A stretch of 47,901 nt of DNA from an uncultured Gilliamella sp. (GTDB lineage Bacteria; Pseudomonadota; Gammaproteobacteria; Enterobacterales; Orbaceae): NCBI GenBank assembly GCA_945271295.1, contig CALYPG010000021.1:1-47901 (forward strand). Direction: 5' to 3'. The first letter of the stretch is position 1, and the number at the start of each line of letters is the position of its first letter. The position numbers were made by a program, and so were the translations under genes. The notes below the pieces were generated by a model that was not told where the DNA came from, searched no databases, and saw only the letters and a program-made list of their open reading frames with translations. Positions 36,565-44,803 of the stretch are shown one piece after another.

Positions 36565-38058
36565 CTATTTTGCTTTACTATTTAATATATCAGTTAAGCC
36601 ATCAATAATGTCACTAGCTAACATACTGTATTTACTAATTTTATTAGCAGATATATCACCAGCTAGGCCATGTAAGTAAACACCTAGGCAGGCAGCTTTA
36701 GAGGCAGGCAAATGCTGAGCAATTAATCCCGCCATAATGCCAGTTAAGACATCACCCGCACCTCCAGTTGCCATGCCATTATTACCAGACTGGTTAATAT
36801 AGGTTGCTTGTTTTGGGGTTGCTACAATAGTTTTAGCATCTTTCATAACACAAATTACCTGATTAGCTTCAGCAAATTTTTCCGCCGTTTTAATTAGATT
36901 ATTTTTAATTGTTTCAATAGAGAGTTGTGTTAATCTAGCCATTTCACCTAAATGAGGTGTGAGAATAATAGTTGCTTGCGCATGTTTAAGTAATGTTATA
37001 TCTTGTGCTAATGTGTTTAGAGCATCAGCATCAATAATTATTGGTACAGTACTATATGCTAATACTTGAGATAAAATATTATATGTATCATCCGATACCC
37101 CCATGCCTGGACCAATGACAATAACTGACGCCCAATTTATTAATTGTTCAAGTTGAGCTTTGTTAATTTGATTTGGAATAAATGGTGTTAAAATTACTTC
37201 AGGAAGCTGACTGAGTAAGACATCATGATTACATTGAGGTGTGTAAATACGCACTAACCCAGCACCTGTTCGGTAAGCCGCTTTGGCCGAGAGATAGGCC
37301 GCGCCACACATATTTTGCGATCCAGCAATAACAAGCACTTTACCAAAACTGCCTTTATTGGTGTAATTTTCCCTTTTTGGTAAGAGATTAGTTAATTCAG
37401 AAGAGTGATAAGTAAAATGATTAGTTGGTTTATCGATATAAATTCCAATATCTGCAATAACAATCTTTCCGGCCAAATCAACACCAGGGTAAAGCGTTAA
37501 ACCTATTTTTTGATAAGCAAAAGTGACAGTTTGTTTGGCCTTTATTGCATTTCCAAGTATTTGACCGGTATCTGCACAGATTCCAGATGGTATATCAATC
37601 GCAAGAACATCAGCACCACTTTGATTAATTAACTCGATTGCATGTAAAAAATCATCGGTTACAACGCGATTAAGACCTATGCCAAAAATAGCATCAACAA
37701 TAGTCGTATAACCATGAAATGTTTCCGGAAGTGAAGTGTTTATTTTAATATTATAATACTGAGCTATTTTAATTTGTTGGTGGGTTTGTTGTGATGCGTT
37801 ATTGGGATTACCAATTAAATAAATGGTAACCTCAATATGTTGTAATTTAAGTAATCTAGCAACAGCGACACCATCGCCACCATTGTTACCATAACCACAA
37901 ACAACCGCAACTTTAAGTAGATTATATTGCTCACAATTAAGCTGCTGTACAATGGCTAACGCGGCTCGTTCCATTAAAACCATTGCTGGTAACCCAATTT
38001 GTTGTGATGTATAAGCATCAAAATGCTTCATTTCAGATGAAGTAACTAAATATTGCAT
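36565..38058 (-). CDS. nnrDE: Bifunctional NAD(P)HX epimerase / ADP-dependent dehydratase
   Basis: This enzyme repairs hydrated NAD(P)H. The 497-residue protein is a fusion of an N-terminal epimerase (about 1-215; PAMVLMERAALAIV, VVCGYGNNGGDGVAVARLL, VDAIFGIGLNR, LAIDIPSGI) and a C-terminal ribokinase-fold dehydratase (about 230-497; GSFGKVLVIAGSQNMCGAAYLSAKAAYRTGAG, IVIGPGMG, IIDADALNTLA, ILTPHLGEMARL, NNGMATGGAGDVLTGIMAGLIAQ). AAGGGG lies about 6 nt before ATG 38058. It follows mpl after 71 bp. tsaE, the usual downstream neighbour in E. coli, is absent. Confidence 0.96.
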   Translation of the reverse strand: MQYLVTSSEMKHFDAYTSQQIGLPAMVLMERAALAIVQQLNCEQYNLLKVAVVCGYGNNGGDGVAVARLLKLQHIEVTIYLIGNPNNASQQTHQQIKIAQYYNIKINTSLPETFHGYTTIVDAIFGIGLNRVVTDDFLHAIELINQSGADVLAIDIPSGICADTGQILGNAIKAKQTVTFAYQKIGLTLYPGVDLAGKIVIADIGIYIDKPTNHFTYHSSELTNLLPKRENYTNKGSFGKVLVIAGSQNMCGAAYLSAKAAYRTGAGLVRIYTPQCNHDVLLSQLPEVILTPFIPNQINKAQLEQLINWASVIVIGPGMGVSDDTYNILSQVLAYSTVPIIIDADALNTLAQDITLLKHAQATIILTPHLGEMARLTQLSIETIKNNLIKTAEKFAEANQVICVMKDAKTIVATPKQATYINQSGNNGMATGGAGDVLTGIMAGLIAQHLPASKAACLGVYLHGLAGDISANKISKYSMLASDIIDGLTDILNSKAK

Positions 38059-38081
38059 AACAACCCCTTGTTAGCATGATA

Positions 38082-38097
38082 TGTCACAGATGTGACA
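38082..38097. promoter_or_regulatory. Palindrome upstream of nnrDE
   Basis: TGTCACAGATGTGACA is a perfect 7-bp-arm palindrome with a 2-bp centre, 23 bp before the nnrDE start and 32 bp after the mpl stop. The compact shape suggests a protein-binding site more than a terminator, and there is no T-run. The half-site TGTGA recalls CRP/FNR-type recognition, but the halves are in the reverse order. No regulator can be named. Confidence 0.35.
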
Positions 38098-38129
38098 CAA
38101 AATCATACCTTAACGTGTCGATGTTATTA

Positions 38130-39521
38130 TTAAATTAGTGGGTTTTCTTCTTCTGATTTAATTTGTTGTTTTTGCAAACTCTCTAAAATCTTTTTATGAA
38201 TACCACTAAATCCACCATTACTCATAATTAAAATAGCATCAGTTGGTCGACTTGCTTTAGTAATCATTTCCACCAATAAATCAATATCGCCAGACCAATA
38301 AGCTGGTTGAATACAAGCATCAACTACATCAACAACAAGCCAAGGTAATTGTTCTGGTTGGAAAATAAAAACCTCATCAGCACGGCCTAGTGATGGTGCC
38401 AATTCATCTTTTGAGATACCTAACTTCATAGTATTTGAGCGTGGCTCAAGTACAGCTAGAATTCGGCGATTAGCACCAATCTTACTACGGAGAGCTTCTA
38501 ATGTGGCTAAAATTGCAGTTGGATGGTGAGCAAAATCGTCATAGATTTCTATATTATTCACTTCACCATAAAGTTCCAGGCGTCTTTTAGCATTAACAAA
38601 TGAAGTAAGTGCATCACAAGCATCTGATGGCTTAATGCCAACATTATGTGCCGCGGCAATAGCCATCAACGCATTATGCATATTATGCTCACCAACTAAT
38701 GAATATTGAACTTCACCAACTTTATTATTGTTTAAATAGACAGCGAAATGGCTGGCATCATTATTGATTCGTTGTGCTTGCCAATCAGTTTCTGATTCGG
38801 TGAAAGTTTGTTCACTCCAACACCCTTTTGCTAATACTTGTTTTAAATTAACATCTTCTTGTGGTGATATAATTAAACCTGTACTTGGTACTAAACGTAT
38901 TAAATGGTGGAACTGTTTTTGAATTGAGCTAAGATCATCAAAGATATCAGCATGATCAAATTCTAAATTATTTAACACTAATGTTTTAGGGCAATAATGC
39001 ATAAATTTGGAGCGTTTATCAAAAAAAGAACAATCATATTCATCGGCTTCAATAACAAAGTAATTACCTTCACCTAAACGAGCTGAAACCTCAAAATTAC
39101 CCGGTACACCACCAATAACAAAACCTTGTTTATACCCTTGCTGTTCTAAGATCCAATTAATCATGCCTGCGGTGGTAGTTTTTCCATGCGTACCAGCAAC
39201 GGCGATAACCCAACGGTTACACAATACATTATCATGTAGCCACTGAGGTGCAGAAATATAAGGAATATTATTATCAAGAATATATTCAACACAAGCATTA
39301 CCTCTTGACAAGGCATTACCAATAATCACTAAATCAGGTATCGGTGTAAGTTGTGATGGATCGTATCCTTCAATGATATCCACTTTTTCTTTATGTAATA
39401 AAGTACTCATAGGTGGGTAAACATTTGCATCCGAGCCTGTGACTTTGTGACCTTGTGATCGGGCTATTAATGCAATTCCTGCCATAAATGTGCCACAAAT
39501 CCCAAGAATATGAATATGCAT
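38130..39521 (-). CDS. mpl: UDP-N-acetylmuramate:L-alanyl-gamma-D-glutamyl-meso-diaminopimelate ligase
   Basis: Mpl joins recycled murein tripeptide to UDP-MurNAc, returning cell-wall fragments to peptidoglycan synthesis. The 463-residue Mur-ligase-family protein has MHIHILGICGTFMAGIALIA at the start, the ATP loop GTHGKTT (110-116), FEVSARLGEGNYFVIEADEYDCSFFDKRSKF, LVLNNLEFDHADIFDDL and YDDFAHHPTAILATLEALR. AAGGAT precedes ATG 39521. It is upstream of nnrDE on the same strand and 112 bp after recJ, in an AT-rich gap with no clear signal. Confidence 0.96.
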   Translation of the reverse strand: MHIHILGICGTFMAGIALIARSQGHKVTGSDANVYPPMSTLLHKEKVDIIEGYDPSQLTPIPDLVIIGNALSRGNACVEYILDNNIPYISAPQWLHDNVLCNRWVIAVAGTHGKTTTAGMINWILEQQGYKQGFVIGGVPGNFEVSARLGEGNYFVIEADEYDCSFFDKRSKFMHYCPKTLVLNNLEFDHADIFDDLSSIQKQFHHLIRLVPSTGLIISPQEDVNLKQVLAKGCWSEQTFTESETDWQAQRINNDASHFAVYLNNNKVGEVQYSLVGEHNMHNALMAIAAAHNVGIKPSDACDALTSFVNAKRRLELYGEVNNIEIYDDFAHHPTAILATLEALRSKIGANRRILAVLEPRSNTMKLGISKDELAPSLGRADEVFIFQPEQLPWLVVDVVDACIQPAYWSGDIDLLVEMITKASRPTDAILIMSNGGFSGIHKKILESLQKQQIKSEEENPLI

Positions 39522-39632
39522 TTTAAATCCTTAATTTTATTAACGATGATTTTTTACTACCAATATTATTTTGAACGGAAAAATTGGATATAATTTTGAA
39601 TAATTTTAAAAATTATAATCGATTTTTATCAT

Positions 39633-41369
39633 TTATGCGATAGGCCATAAGTGCTTAATCATTAATTTTGCTGTTTGGTTTCCTCTAAATTCATCAGTAT
39701 CTAAATGATAAACTAATTTTACTTTTTTTACTGATTGATCCGGCCATTGAAGTAAATTAGCATTGAAATAGACCCCTTCAATAAGGCAACCACCATCTTT
39801 AGATGCTAGTACTAACTTAAGATGTTTTTGGGCAAATATTTTTTGTTGATGAATTATGAACTCACCATCAAAAATGGGTTCAGAAAATCCTTCGCCCCAA
39901 GGCCCGGACTCTTTCAATTGTTTAGCTATTGTATAAGTAAAATCTTGATTGTCTATTTCACCATCAGTTTCTATAATATGTTCGAATAAGTCAGCATGTA
40001 ATCGCTCAGCGAGCAGTAACTCAAAACAGCTAGAAAAATAAGCTAAGTCTTCCTTTCGAATGGTTAATCCTACGGCCATTGCATGCCCACCAAAACTGAC
40101 TATTAAATCGGGGTATTGTTGATTTAATTCGTCTAACAGATCACGTAAATGGACTCCTTGAATTGAACGACCAGAACCTTTTAAAAAACCATCGGGTGTT
40201 GCAGCAAATGAAATGACCGGACGATAGTATTTATCTTTTAAACGAGAAGACAAAATGCCGATAATACCTTGATGCCATTCTGGGTGATAAACTACTAAGG
40301 AATTAGGAATGGTAGTCTTTTCTTTTTCAATTTGTTGAATAAATGACAACGCTTCTTGATGCATTGTCTGTTCAATCAATTTACGATCTCTATTAAGCAT
40401 ATCAAGGTCAGTTGCTTTGCGAATCGCCGTTTCATAATTGTCACAAAGTAATAATTCAACACCAAGCGACATATTATCCATTCGTCCTGCCGCATTTAGT
40501 CTTGGTGCAACATAAAATGCCAGGTCAGTGGATGTAAATGAGGATGGTTCTTTTTTCGCTAGATGCAATAAGGCTTTTATACCTTCACAACAGTAACCCG
40601 AGCGAATTCGATTTATGCCTTGATGAACTAAAATTCGATTATTGTGATCAAGTTTAACTACATCAGCAATTGTTCCTAAAGCAACGAGATCTAACAAATT
40701 AGCAATATTATATTCAGCTAAATTATTATCAACAAACCAATTTTCTTGCCGTAATTTTGCTCGTAAAGCTGACATAAAATAAAAGGCCACTCCAACACCC
40801 GCTAGGTGTTTAGATTGGAAAGTACAATCTGGTAAATTAGGATTAATTATTGCATCAGCAGCAGGTAATTTTTCCGGACATAAATGGTGATCAGTAATTA
40901 TTACCTTTAAATTAGCTTGTTTAGCAAACTCAACGGCTTCAATCGATGAAATACCATTGTCGACAGTAATAATCAGTTCGGCTTTTTGTAAAATAGCTTT
41001 TTTAACTACAGCAATACTTAAACCATAACCATCTTCAAATCTATTAGGAATAATATAATCGACAAATGGACATCCCATCTTGGTTAGTGCCTTAACAATT
41101 AAAGCGGTACTCGTTGCGCCATCTGTATCGAAATCACCAACAATCATAATGCGTTGTTTGTTTTTCATGGCTAAATAGAGAATTTCAACGGCATAGGTTA
41201 TGCCTTGTAATTTATCGTAGTTATATAAATTACGAGTACTATAATCCAGCTCTTGCCTAGATTTAATGCCGCGTAAAGCATAAATCCGTTGCAATAATAA
41301 CGGAATGTCTTTTGGTAACTCTGGTAAAGATTCTGGTAATTTGCGATGTAGTAATTTATTTTTATTCAT
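39633..41369 (-). CDS. recJ: Single-stranded-DNA-specific 5'-3' exonuclease RecJ
   Basis: RecJ degrades 5' single-stranded DNA in recombination, base-excision and mismatch repair, the latter with MutH also encoded here. The 578-residue DHH-family protein has the metal motifs GDFDTDGATST (Asp79, Asp81, Asp83), TVDNGISS, and TDHH (Asp160-His162). LAGVGVAFYFMSALR, DLVALGTIADVV, PRLNAAGRMDNM and KGSGRSIQGVHLRDLLD with SFGGHAMAVGL (the DHHA1 domain) follow. It is third in the xerD-dsbC-recJ operon. Its start has no visible Shine-Dalgarno and lies just after a GC-rich hairpin. Confidence 0.96.
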   Translation of the reverse strand: MNKNKLLHRKLPESLPELPKDIPLLLQRIYALRGIKSRQELDYSTRNLYNYDKLQGITYAVEILYLAMKNKQRIMIVGDFDTDGATSTALIVKALTKMGCPFVDYIIPNRFEDGYGLSIAVVKKAILQKAELIITVDNGISSIEAVEFAKQANLKVIITDHHLCPEKLPAADAIINPNLPDCTFQSKHLAGVGVAFYFMSALRAKLRQENWFVDNNLAEYNIANLLDLVALGTIADVVKLDHNNRILVHQGINRIRSGYCCEGIKALLHLAKKEPSSFTSTDLAFYVAPRLNAAGRMDNMSLGVELLLCDNYETAIRKATDLDMLNRDRKLIEQTMHQEALSFIQQIEKEKTTIPNSLVVYHPEWHQGIIGILSSRLKDKYYRPVISFAATPDGFLKGSGRSIQGVHLRDLLDELNQQYPDLIVSFGGHAMAVGLTIRKEDLAYFSSCFELLLAERLHADLFEHIIETDGEIDNQDFTYTIAKQLKESGPWGEGFSEPIFDGEFIIHQQKIFAQKHLKLVLASKDGGCLIEGVYFNANLLQWPDQSVKKVKLVYHLDTDEFRGNQTAKLMIKHLWPIA

Positions 41370-41377
41370 ATTTTAAA

Positions 41378-41399
41378 TGTTAGCGCTGAGACGCTAACA
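41378..41399 (-). promoter_or_regulatory. GC-rich hairpin immediately upstream of recJ
   Basis: TGTTAGCG (41378-41385) and CGCTAACA (41392-41399) form a perfect 8-bp stem with a 6-base loop. It ends 8 nt before the recJ ATG, in the place where a ribosome site would be. The stem is followed on the - strand by TTTAAAAT, too short for a confident terminator. It may act as an attenuator or limit recJ translation. Confidence 0.5.
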
Positions 41400-41453
41400 C
41401 AGTAATTATAGTAAGCTGATAGTTAAATTTTAATTTATATGACTAAATATAAT

Positions 41454-42149
41454 TTAGTCGAATTTTTGGTTTAAAATTTCAATCAGTTTATCAGCTGGTA
41501 CATAGCCTGAAATAAGTTCCCCGTTGGCTAAAACAATGGCAGGCGTACCACTGATGCCAAGTTGTTTGCCAACTTTAAATTGTTGATTTACATAAGGCAC
41601 CATGCTATTAGCTGGTGAAATAGCGTTACCTTTATAAGCATTTTCAAAGGCAGATTTGCGATCAACCATACTCCAAATTGATTGCATATTTTTACCAACG
41701 TCACTGTTCGCTCCAGCACGAGGGAAGGCAAAATAATGTACAGAGATGCCAGCATCTAAATATTGGTTAATATTTTCATGCAATAATTTGCAATAGTGGC
41801 AAGTGTAATCAGTAAATACAGAGATAATATACTTCTCATTTTTGGCTTGATAAACAATAGCATCTTTCGCAATTGATTTAATTAATTTAGCATTATCACT
41901 ATTAGCAATATTTTCAGGTTCATTACCTGAAAAATTATACATAGGACCTTTGGTTAAATATTTACCATTATTAGTAACATAAAAAAGACCATCAGGTGTC
42001 TGTACTTTTTTAAAGCCTTGTATTGGACTATTAGAGATTTTTAAATCTTTGGTGTCATAGCCTAATTTGTTTAGTGTTTTGGTAATATCAGCATTGTTGG
42101 CAAATACTGATGTTGAGATTAATGCTAAACCTAAAACTAATTTCTTCAT
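41454..42149 (-). CDS. dsbC: Thiol:disulfide interchange protein DsbC
   Basis: DsbC is the periplasmic disulfide isomerase that corrects wrong pairings. The 231-residue protein has a signal peptide (MKKLVLGLALISTSVFA), an N-terminal dimerisation domain (about 20-80) and a thioredoxin domain. The active site is Cys117-His-Tyr-Cys120 in FTDYTCHYCKLLHENI; E. coli DsbC has CGYC. HYFAFPRAG and the cis-proline GISGTPAIVLANGELISGYVP are present. AAGGAT precedes ATG 42149. It lies 25 bp after xerD in the conserved xerD-dsbC-recJ order. Confidence 0.96.
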   Translation of the reverse strand: MKKLVLGLALISTSVFANNADITKTLNKLGYDTKDLKISNSPIQGFKKVQTPDGLFYVTNNGKYLTKGPMYNFSGNEPENIANSDNAKLIKSIAKDAIVYQAKNEKYIISVFTDYTCHYCKLLHENINQYLDAGISVHYFAFPRAGANSDVGKNMQSIWSMVDRKSAFENAYKGNAISPANSMVPYVNQQFKVGKQLGISGTPAIVLANGELISGYVPADKLIEILNQKFD

Positions 42150-42174
42150 TCAATAATCCTTAATGGTAAGAGCG

Positions 42175-43089
42175 TTAAGCTCGAGGATGATGTTTACGAT
42201 GTAACTGTTTTAACCTTTCAGTGGCAACATGTGTATAAATTTGCGTAGTAGATAAACTACTATGACCAAGTAACATTTGCACCACACGTAAATCTGCGCC
42301 ATGATTAAGCAGATGAGTTGCAAAAGCATGACGTAGAACATGTGGTGAAAGCGCTTCAATATTAATGCCCGTTAGTATGGCATAATATTTTATTCGATGC
42401 CAGAATGTCTGCCTGGTCATTTTTTTGCCTAATCTGCTAGGAAATAGCACATCAATTGGTCCTGCTTTGAGCAGATCATTTCGACCATATTTGAAAAAAT
42501 ATTCAAGCCAGTAAACGGCTTCTTCGCCTAGTGGTACTAGACGTTCCTTATTGCCTTTCCCAATTACTCTCACCACGCCTTGGCGTAAACTCACGTCACT
42601 AATCTCCAAATTAACCAATTCAGATACGCGTAATCCAGTAGCATAAAGCACTTCTAGCATCGCTTTATCTCTAAGCTCAATGGCATCATCAATACGGGGA
42701 GATTCAAGTAATGCTTCAACTTGAGATTCTGTTAAATCTTTCGGTAATTTCTTGGGTAATTTAGGTGATGAGAGTATAGCAGAGGGATCATCAGTGCGAT
42801 AATTTTCTTGGTATAAATATTGGAAAAAACGTTTAGTAGCACTTAGTAAACGTGCAGAACTACTCGCTTTATAGCCATCTTTTACTCGTTGCATTAAAAA
42901 ATCTTGTAAGTGCGTTGTTTGAGTAGTAAGGAAGGTAACTTGTTGTTGCTGTAATGATTGACTTAATGCAAGTAAATCCAGTTTGTAAGATGCGATGGTA
43001 TTTTCTGCTAAGTTACGTTCTAACCATAATGAGTCTAGAAACTGTTCAATTAACATTTTATCCGATGCGGATATATTCTTTTCTGGCAT
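42175..43089 (-). CDS. xerD: Site-specific tyrosine recombinase XerD
   Basis: XerD resolves chromosome dimers at dif with XerC, controlled by FtsK. The 304-residue protein has an N-terminal SAM-like domain (about 12-100) and a catalytic domain with Arg154 (ATGLRVSEL), Lys178 (GKGNKERLVPLG), His250 and Arg253 (SPHVLRHAFATH), His276 (LLGHSSLS) and the nucleophile Tyr285 (TTQIYTHVA). It closely matches E. coli XerD (298), and its place before dsbC and recJ confirms XerD rather than XerC. The upstream gap, 43090-43380, carries a solo IS30-type end motif and is otherwise AT-rich without clear signals. Confidence 0.97.
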   Translation of the reverse strand: MPEKNISASDKMLIEQFLDSLWLERNLAENTIASYKLDLLALSQSLQQQQVTFLTTQTTHLQDFLMQRVKDGYKASSSARLLSATKRFFQYLYQENYRTDDPSAILSSPKLPKKLPKDLTESQVEALLESPRIDDAIELRDKAMLEVLYATGLRVSELVNLEISDVSLRQGVVRVIGKGNKERLVPLGEEAVYWLEYFFKYGRNDLLKAGPIDVLFPSRLGKKMTRQTFWHRIKYYAILTGINIEALSPHVLRHAFATHLLNHGADLRVVQMLLGHSSLSTTQIYTHVATERLKQLHRKHHPRA

Positions 43090-43241
43090 TAAAAGATATC
43101 TCAGATCTTAAATAATTCCTCATATTATATACTAAGTAACCATAAGTTGCAGTTGTGCCAATGTAAAAACAATGTATTGTTACCTTACTCTTATTTTGAA
43201 TATATTAACAAAGAAATAGAAGAATGAATTATCGAGAATAA

Positions 43242-43277
43242 TACTTAAACGTACGCTTAACCTGAAACTTCTTTACA
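43242..43277 (+). repeat. Second solo copy of the IS30-type 36-bp end motif
   Basis: This segment begins TACTTAAACGTACG and ends CCTGAAACTTCTTTACA. The last 17 bases are identical to the copy at 16684-16700. By eye it matches the right-edge element end at about 28 of 36 positions. It is in the 291-bp gap between xerD and the Pr6Pr-type gene, with no transposase or inverted partner nearby. Confidence 0.6.
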
Positions 43278-43380
43278 AGATTATGATTGAAATACACTAA
43301 TAATAACTTATTAATATATTAGGTATTTTTATATAATTTAATATATACTATTAGATTAGTTCATTTTTCTAAAGTTAATT

Positions 43381-44007
43381 ATGTTAAACCGAAGTATTAA
43401 TCTTTTTGTTGCGCTGTTTGCTATTACTGTTATTGGTATTGAAAGTTATATTTACTGGCATGTGCAGCTCCGTCCTTGGCAACCTATTACTTCAATTGGG
43501 CGATTGGTTTTTTATTATAGCTTTTTTACGGTATTATCTAATTTCATGTTGGCATTAAGTTGCTTTTGGCTCGCTTTTAATCCTAATTGCAATCGATTCA
43601 GTTTTAAAGTTATTCGTTTAAATGGGTTAATAGGCGTTATTATCACAGCATTGGTTTATAACTTAATTTTACGAGCAATTCATAGACCGCCTAATGCAAT
43701 ATTATCTTTTACTAATGAGTGTTTACACGTTGTAATTCCTGCATTAGGTTTTTTAACTTGGCTAATTTGGGGACCGTTTCGACGAATCAATTTTAAAGTA
43801 ATAGTTAGTTCATTATTATCGATGCTTGCTTATGGTATTTATATTTTTGTTAGGGGATACTATACTAATCAATATCCGTATCCTTTTATCAATGTGACGC
43901 GAATAGGTTATCCAAAAGCATTATTGGCTGTAAGTATGGTGGTTGTATTATTTCTTGGTTTGGCCTTTTTTTTATGGCTTATTGAATACTTAAGGAAACG
44001 AAAATGA
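43381..44007 (+). CDS. Pr6Pr-type six-helix integral membrane protein
   Basis: This 208-residue protein consists of about six hydrophobic segments (near residues 7-27, 43-65, 80-100, 112-130, 138-158 and 182-203). The pattern FYYSFFTVLSNFMLAL, HVVIPALGFLTWLIWGP, RGYYTNQYPYPFINVTRIGYPKAL fits the Pr6Pr (FAR-17a/AIG1-like) membrane family, whose bacterial members have no settled function. Conserved polar residues inside helices (YSFFTVLSN, HxxxP) hint at an enzyme or small-ligand carrier. The start codon lacks a strong ribosome site. The stop overlaps the grxB start (ATGA). Confidence 0.72.
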   Translation: MLNRSINLFVALFAITVIGIESYIYWHVQLRPWQPITSIGRLVFYYSFFTVLSNFMLALSCFWLAFNPNCNRFSFKVIRLNGLIGVIITALVYNLILRAIHRPPNAILSFTNECLHVVIPALGFLTWLIWGPFRRINFKVIVSSLLSMLAYGIYIFVRGYYTNQYPYPFINVTRIGYPKALLAVSMVVVLFLGLAFFLWLIEYLRKRK

Positions 44008-44654
44008 AACTATATATTTATGAGCATTGTCCATTTTGTGCAAGAGCTAGAATGATTTTTGGTCTTAAACATATCCCAGTTGAGCAACATATATTACTTA
44101 GTGATGATTCCAAATCACCCACTAATATGATTGGTGAAAAAATGGTACCAATCTTACAAAAGGATGATGGTAGTTACATGCCAGAAAGTCTGGATATAGT
44201 TGATTATATCGATAGCAATTATGGTGATAAACCTATTTTAACAGGTGATAGATCAGCTAAAATTGCAAAATTAATTACACAGATAAATCAATATGATTAC
44301 CGTTTAGAATGCCCGCGTTATATAAAAATGAATTTAGCCGAATTTGCAACGCAAAGCGCGATTGATGATTTCACAACAAGTAAAGCTCAAAAAATGGGAT
44401 CATTTGCAGATTGTTTAGCACAGACCGAAACATTAGCTTCATTTGTAGCTAACTTGCTTAATGAACTTGAGCCATTGATCATCTCACCAGATGCATGTAA
44501 TGGAAGATTATCTCTAGATGATATTTGTTTGTTCCCGGTGTTACGTAATTTAACTTGCGTTAAAAATCTAATGTTTCCAGTAAAAATTAAAAGCTACCTG
44601 CAATCAATGTCTGAACAAAGTAAAGTTAATCTGTTTTTTGATAAAGCCATTTAG
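44004..44654 (+). CDS. grxB: Glutaredoxin 2
   Basis: GrxB is the large glutaredoxin with a glutathione-S-transferase fold. The 216-residue protein has the active site Cys9-Pro-Phe-Cys12 in MKLYIYEHCPFCARARMIFGLKHIPVE, VPILQKDDGSYMPESLDIVDYID, and the helical C-terminal domain ending LSLDDICLFPVLRNLTCVK, as in E. coli (215 residues). AAGGAAA lies before ATG 44004, which overlaps the stop of the preceding membrane-protein gene by four bases, so the two are translationally coupled. Confidence 0.95.
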   Translation: MKLYIYEHCPFCARARMIFGLKHIPVEQHILLSDDSKSPTNMIGEKMVPILQKDDGSYMPESLDIVDYIDSNYGDKPILTGDRSAKIAKLITQINQYDYRLECPRYIKMNLAEFATQSAIDDFTTSKAQKMGSFADCLAQTETLASFVANLLNELEPLIISPDACNGRLSLDDICLFPVLRNLTCVKNLMFPVKIKSYLQSMSEQSKVNLFFDKAI

Positions 44655-44683
44655 CACAAAAATCACCCAATTATTAAATTGAT

Positions 44684-44720
44684 AATAAAAAAAGTTCCGT
44701 CGCTAAATGGCGACAGAACT
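44684..44720 (-). terminator. Terminator downstream of lacD
   Basis: AGTTC-C-GTCGC (44693-44703) pairs with GCGAC-A-GAACT (44710-44720) as an 11-position stem with one mismatch. On the - strand it is followed by a run of seven T and TATTAT. It lies 83 bp after the lacD stop and 38 bp after the convergent grxB; the T-run orientation assigns it to lacD. Confidence 0.8.
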
Positions 44721-44803
44721 GCATAAAAAATGAGAAGAATCCTTGTTGTTAGATCTATACTAAGTAATTGATCTTTTATTCAAATAAAGATGTTAATGCA
44801 AAA

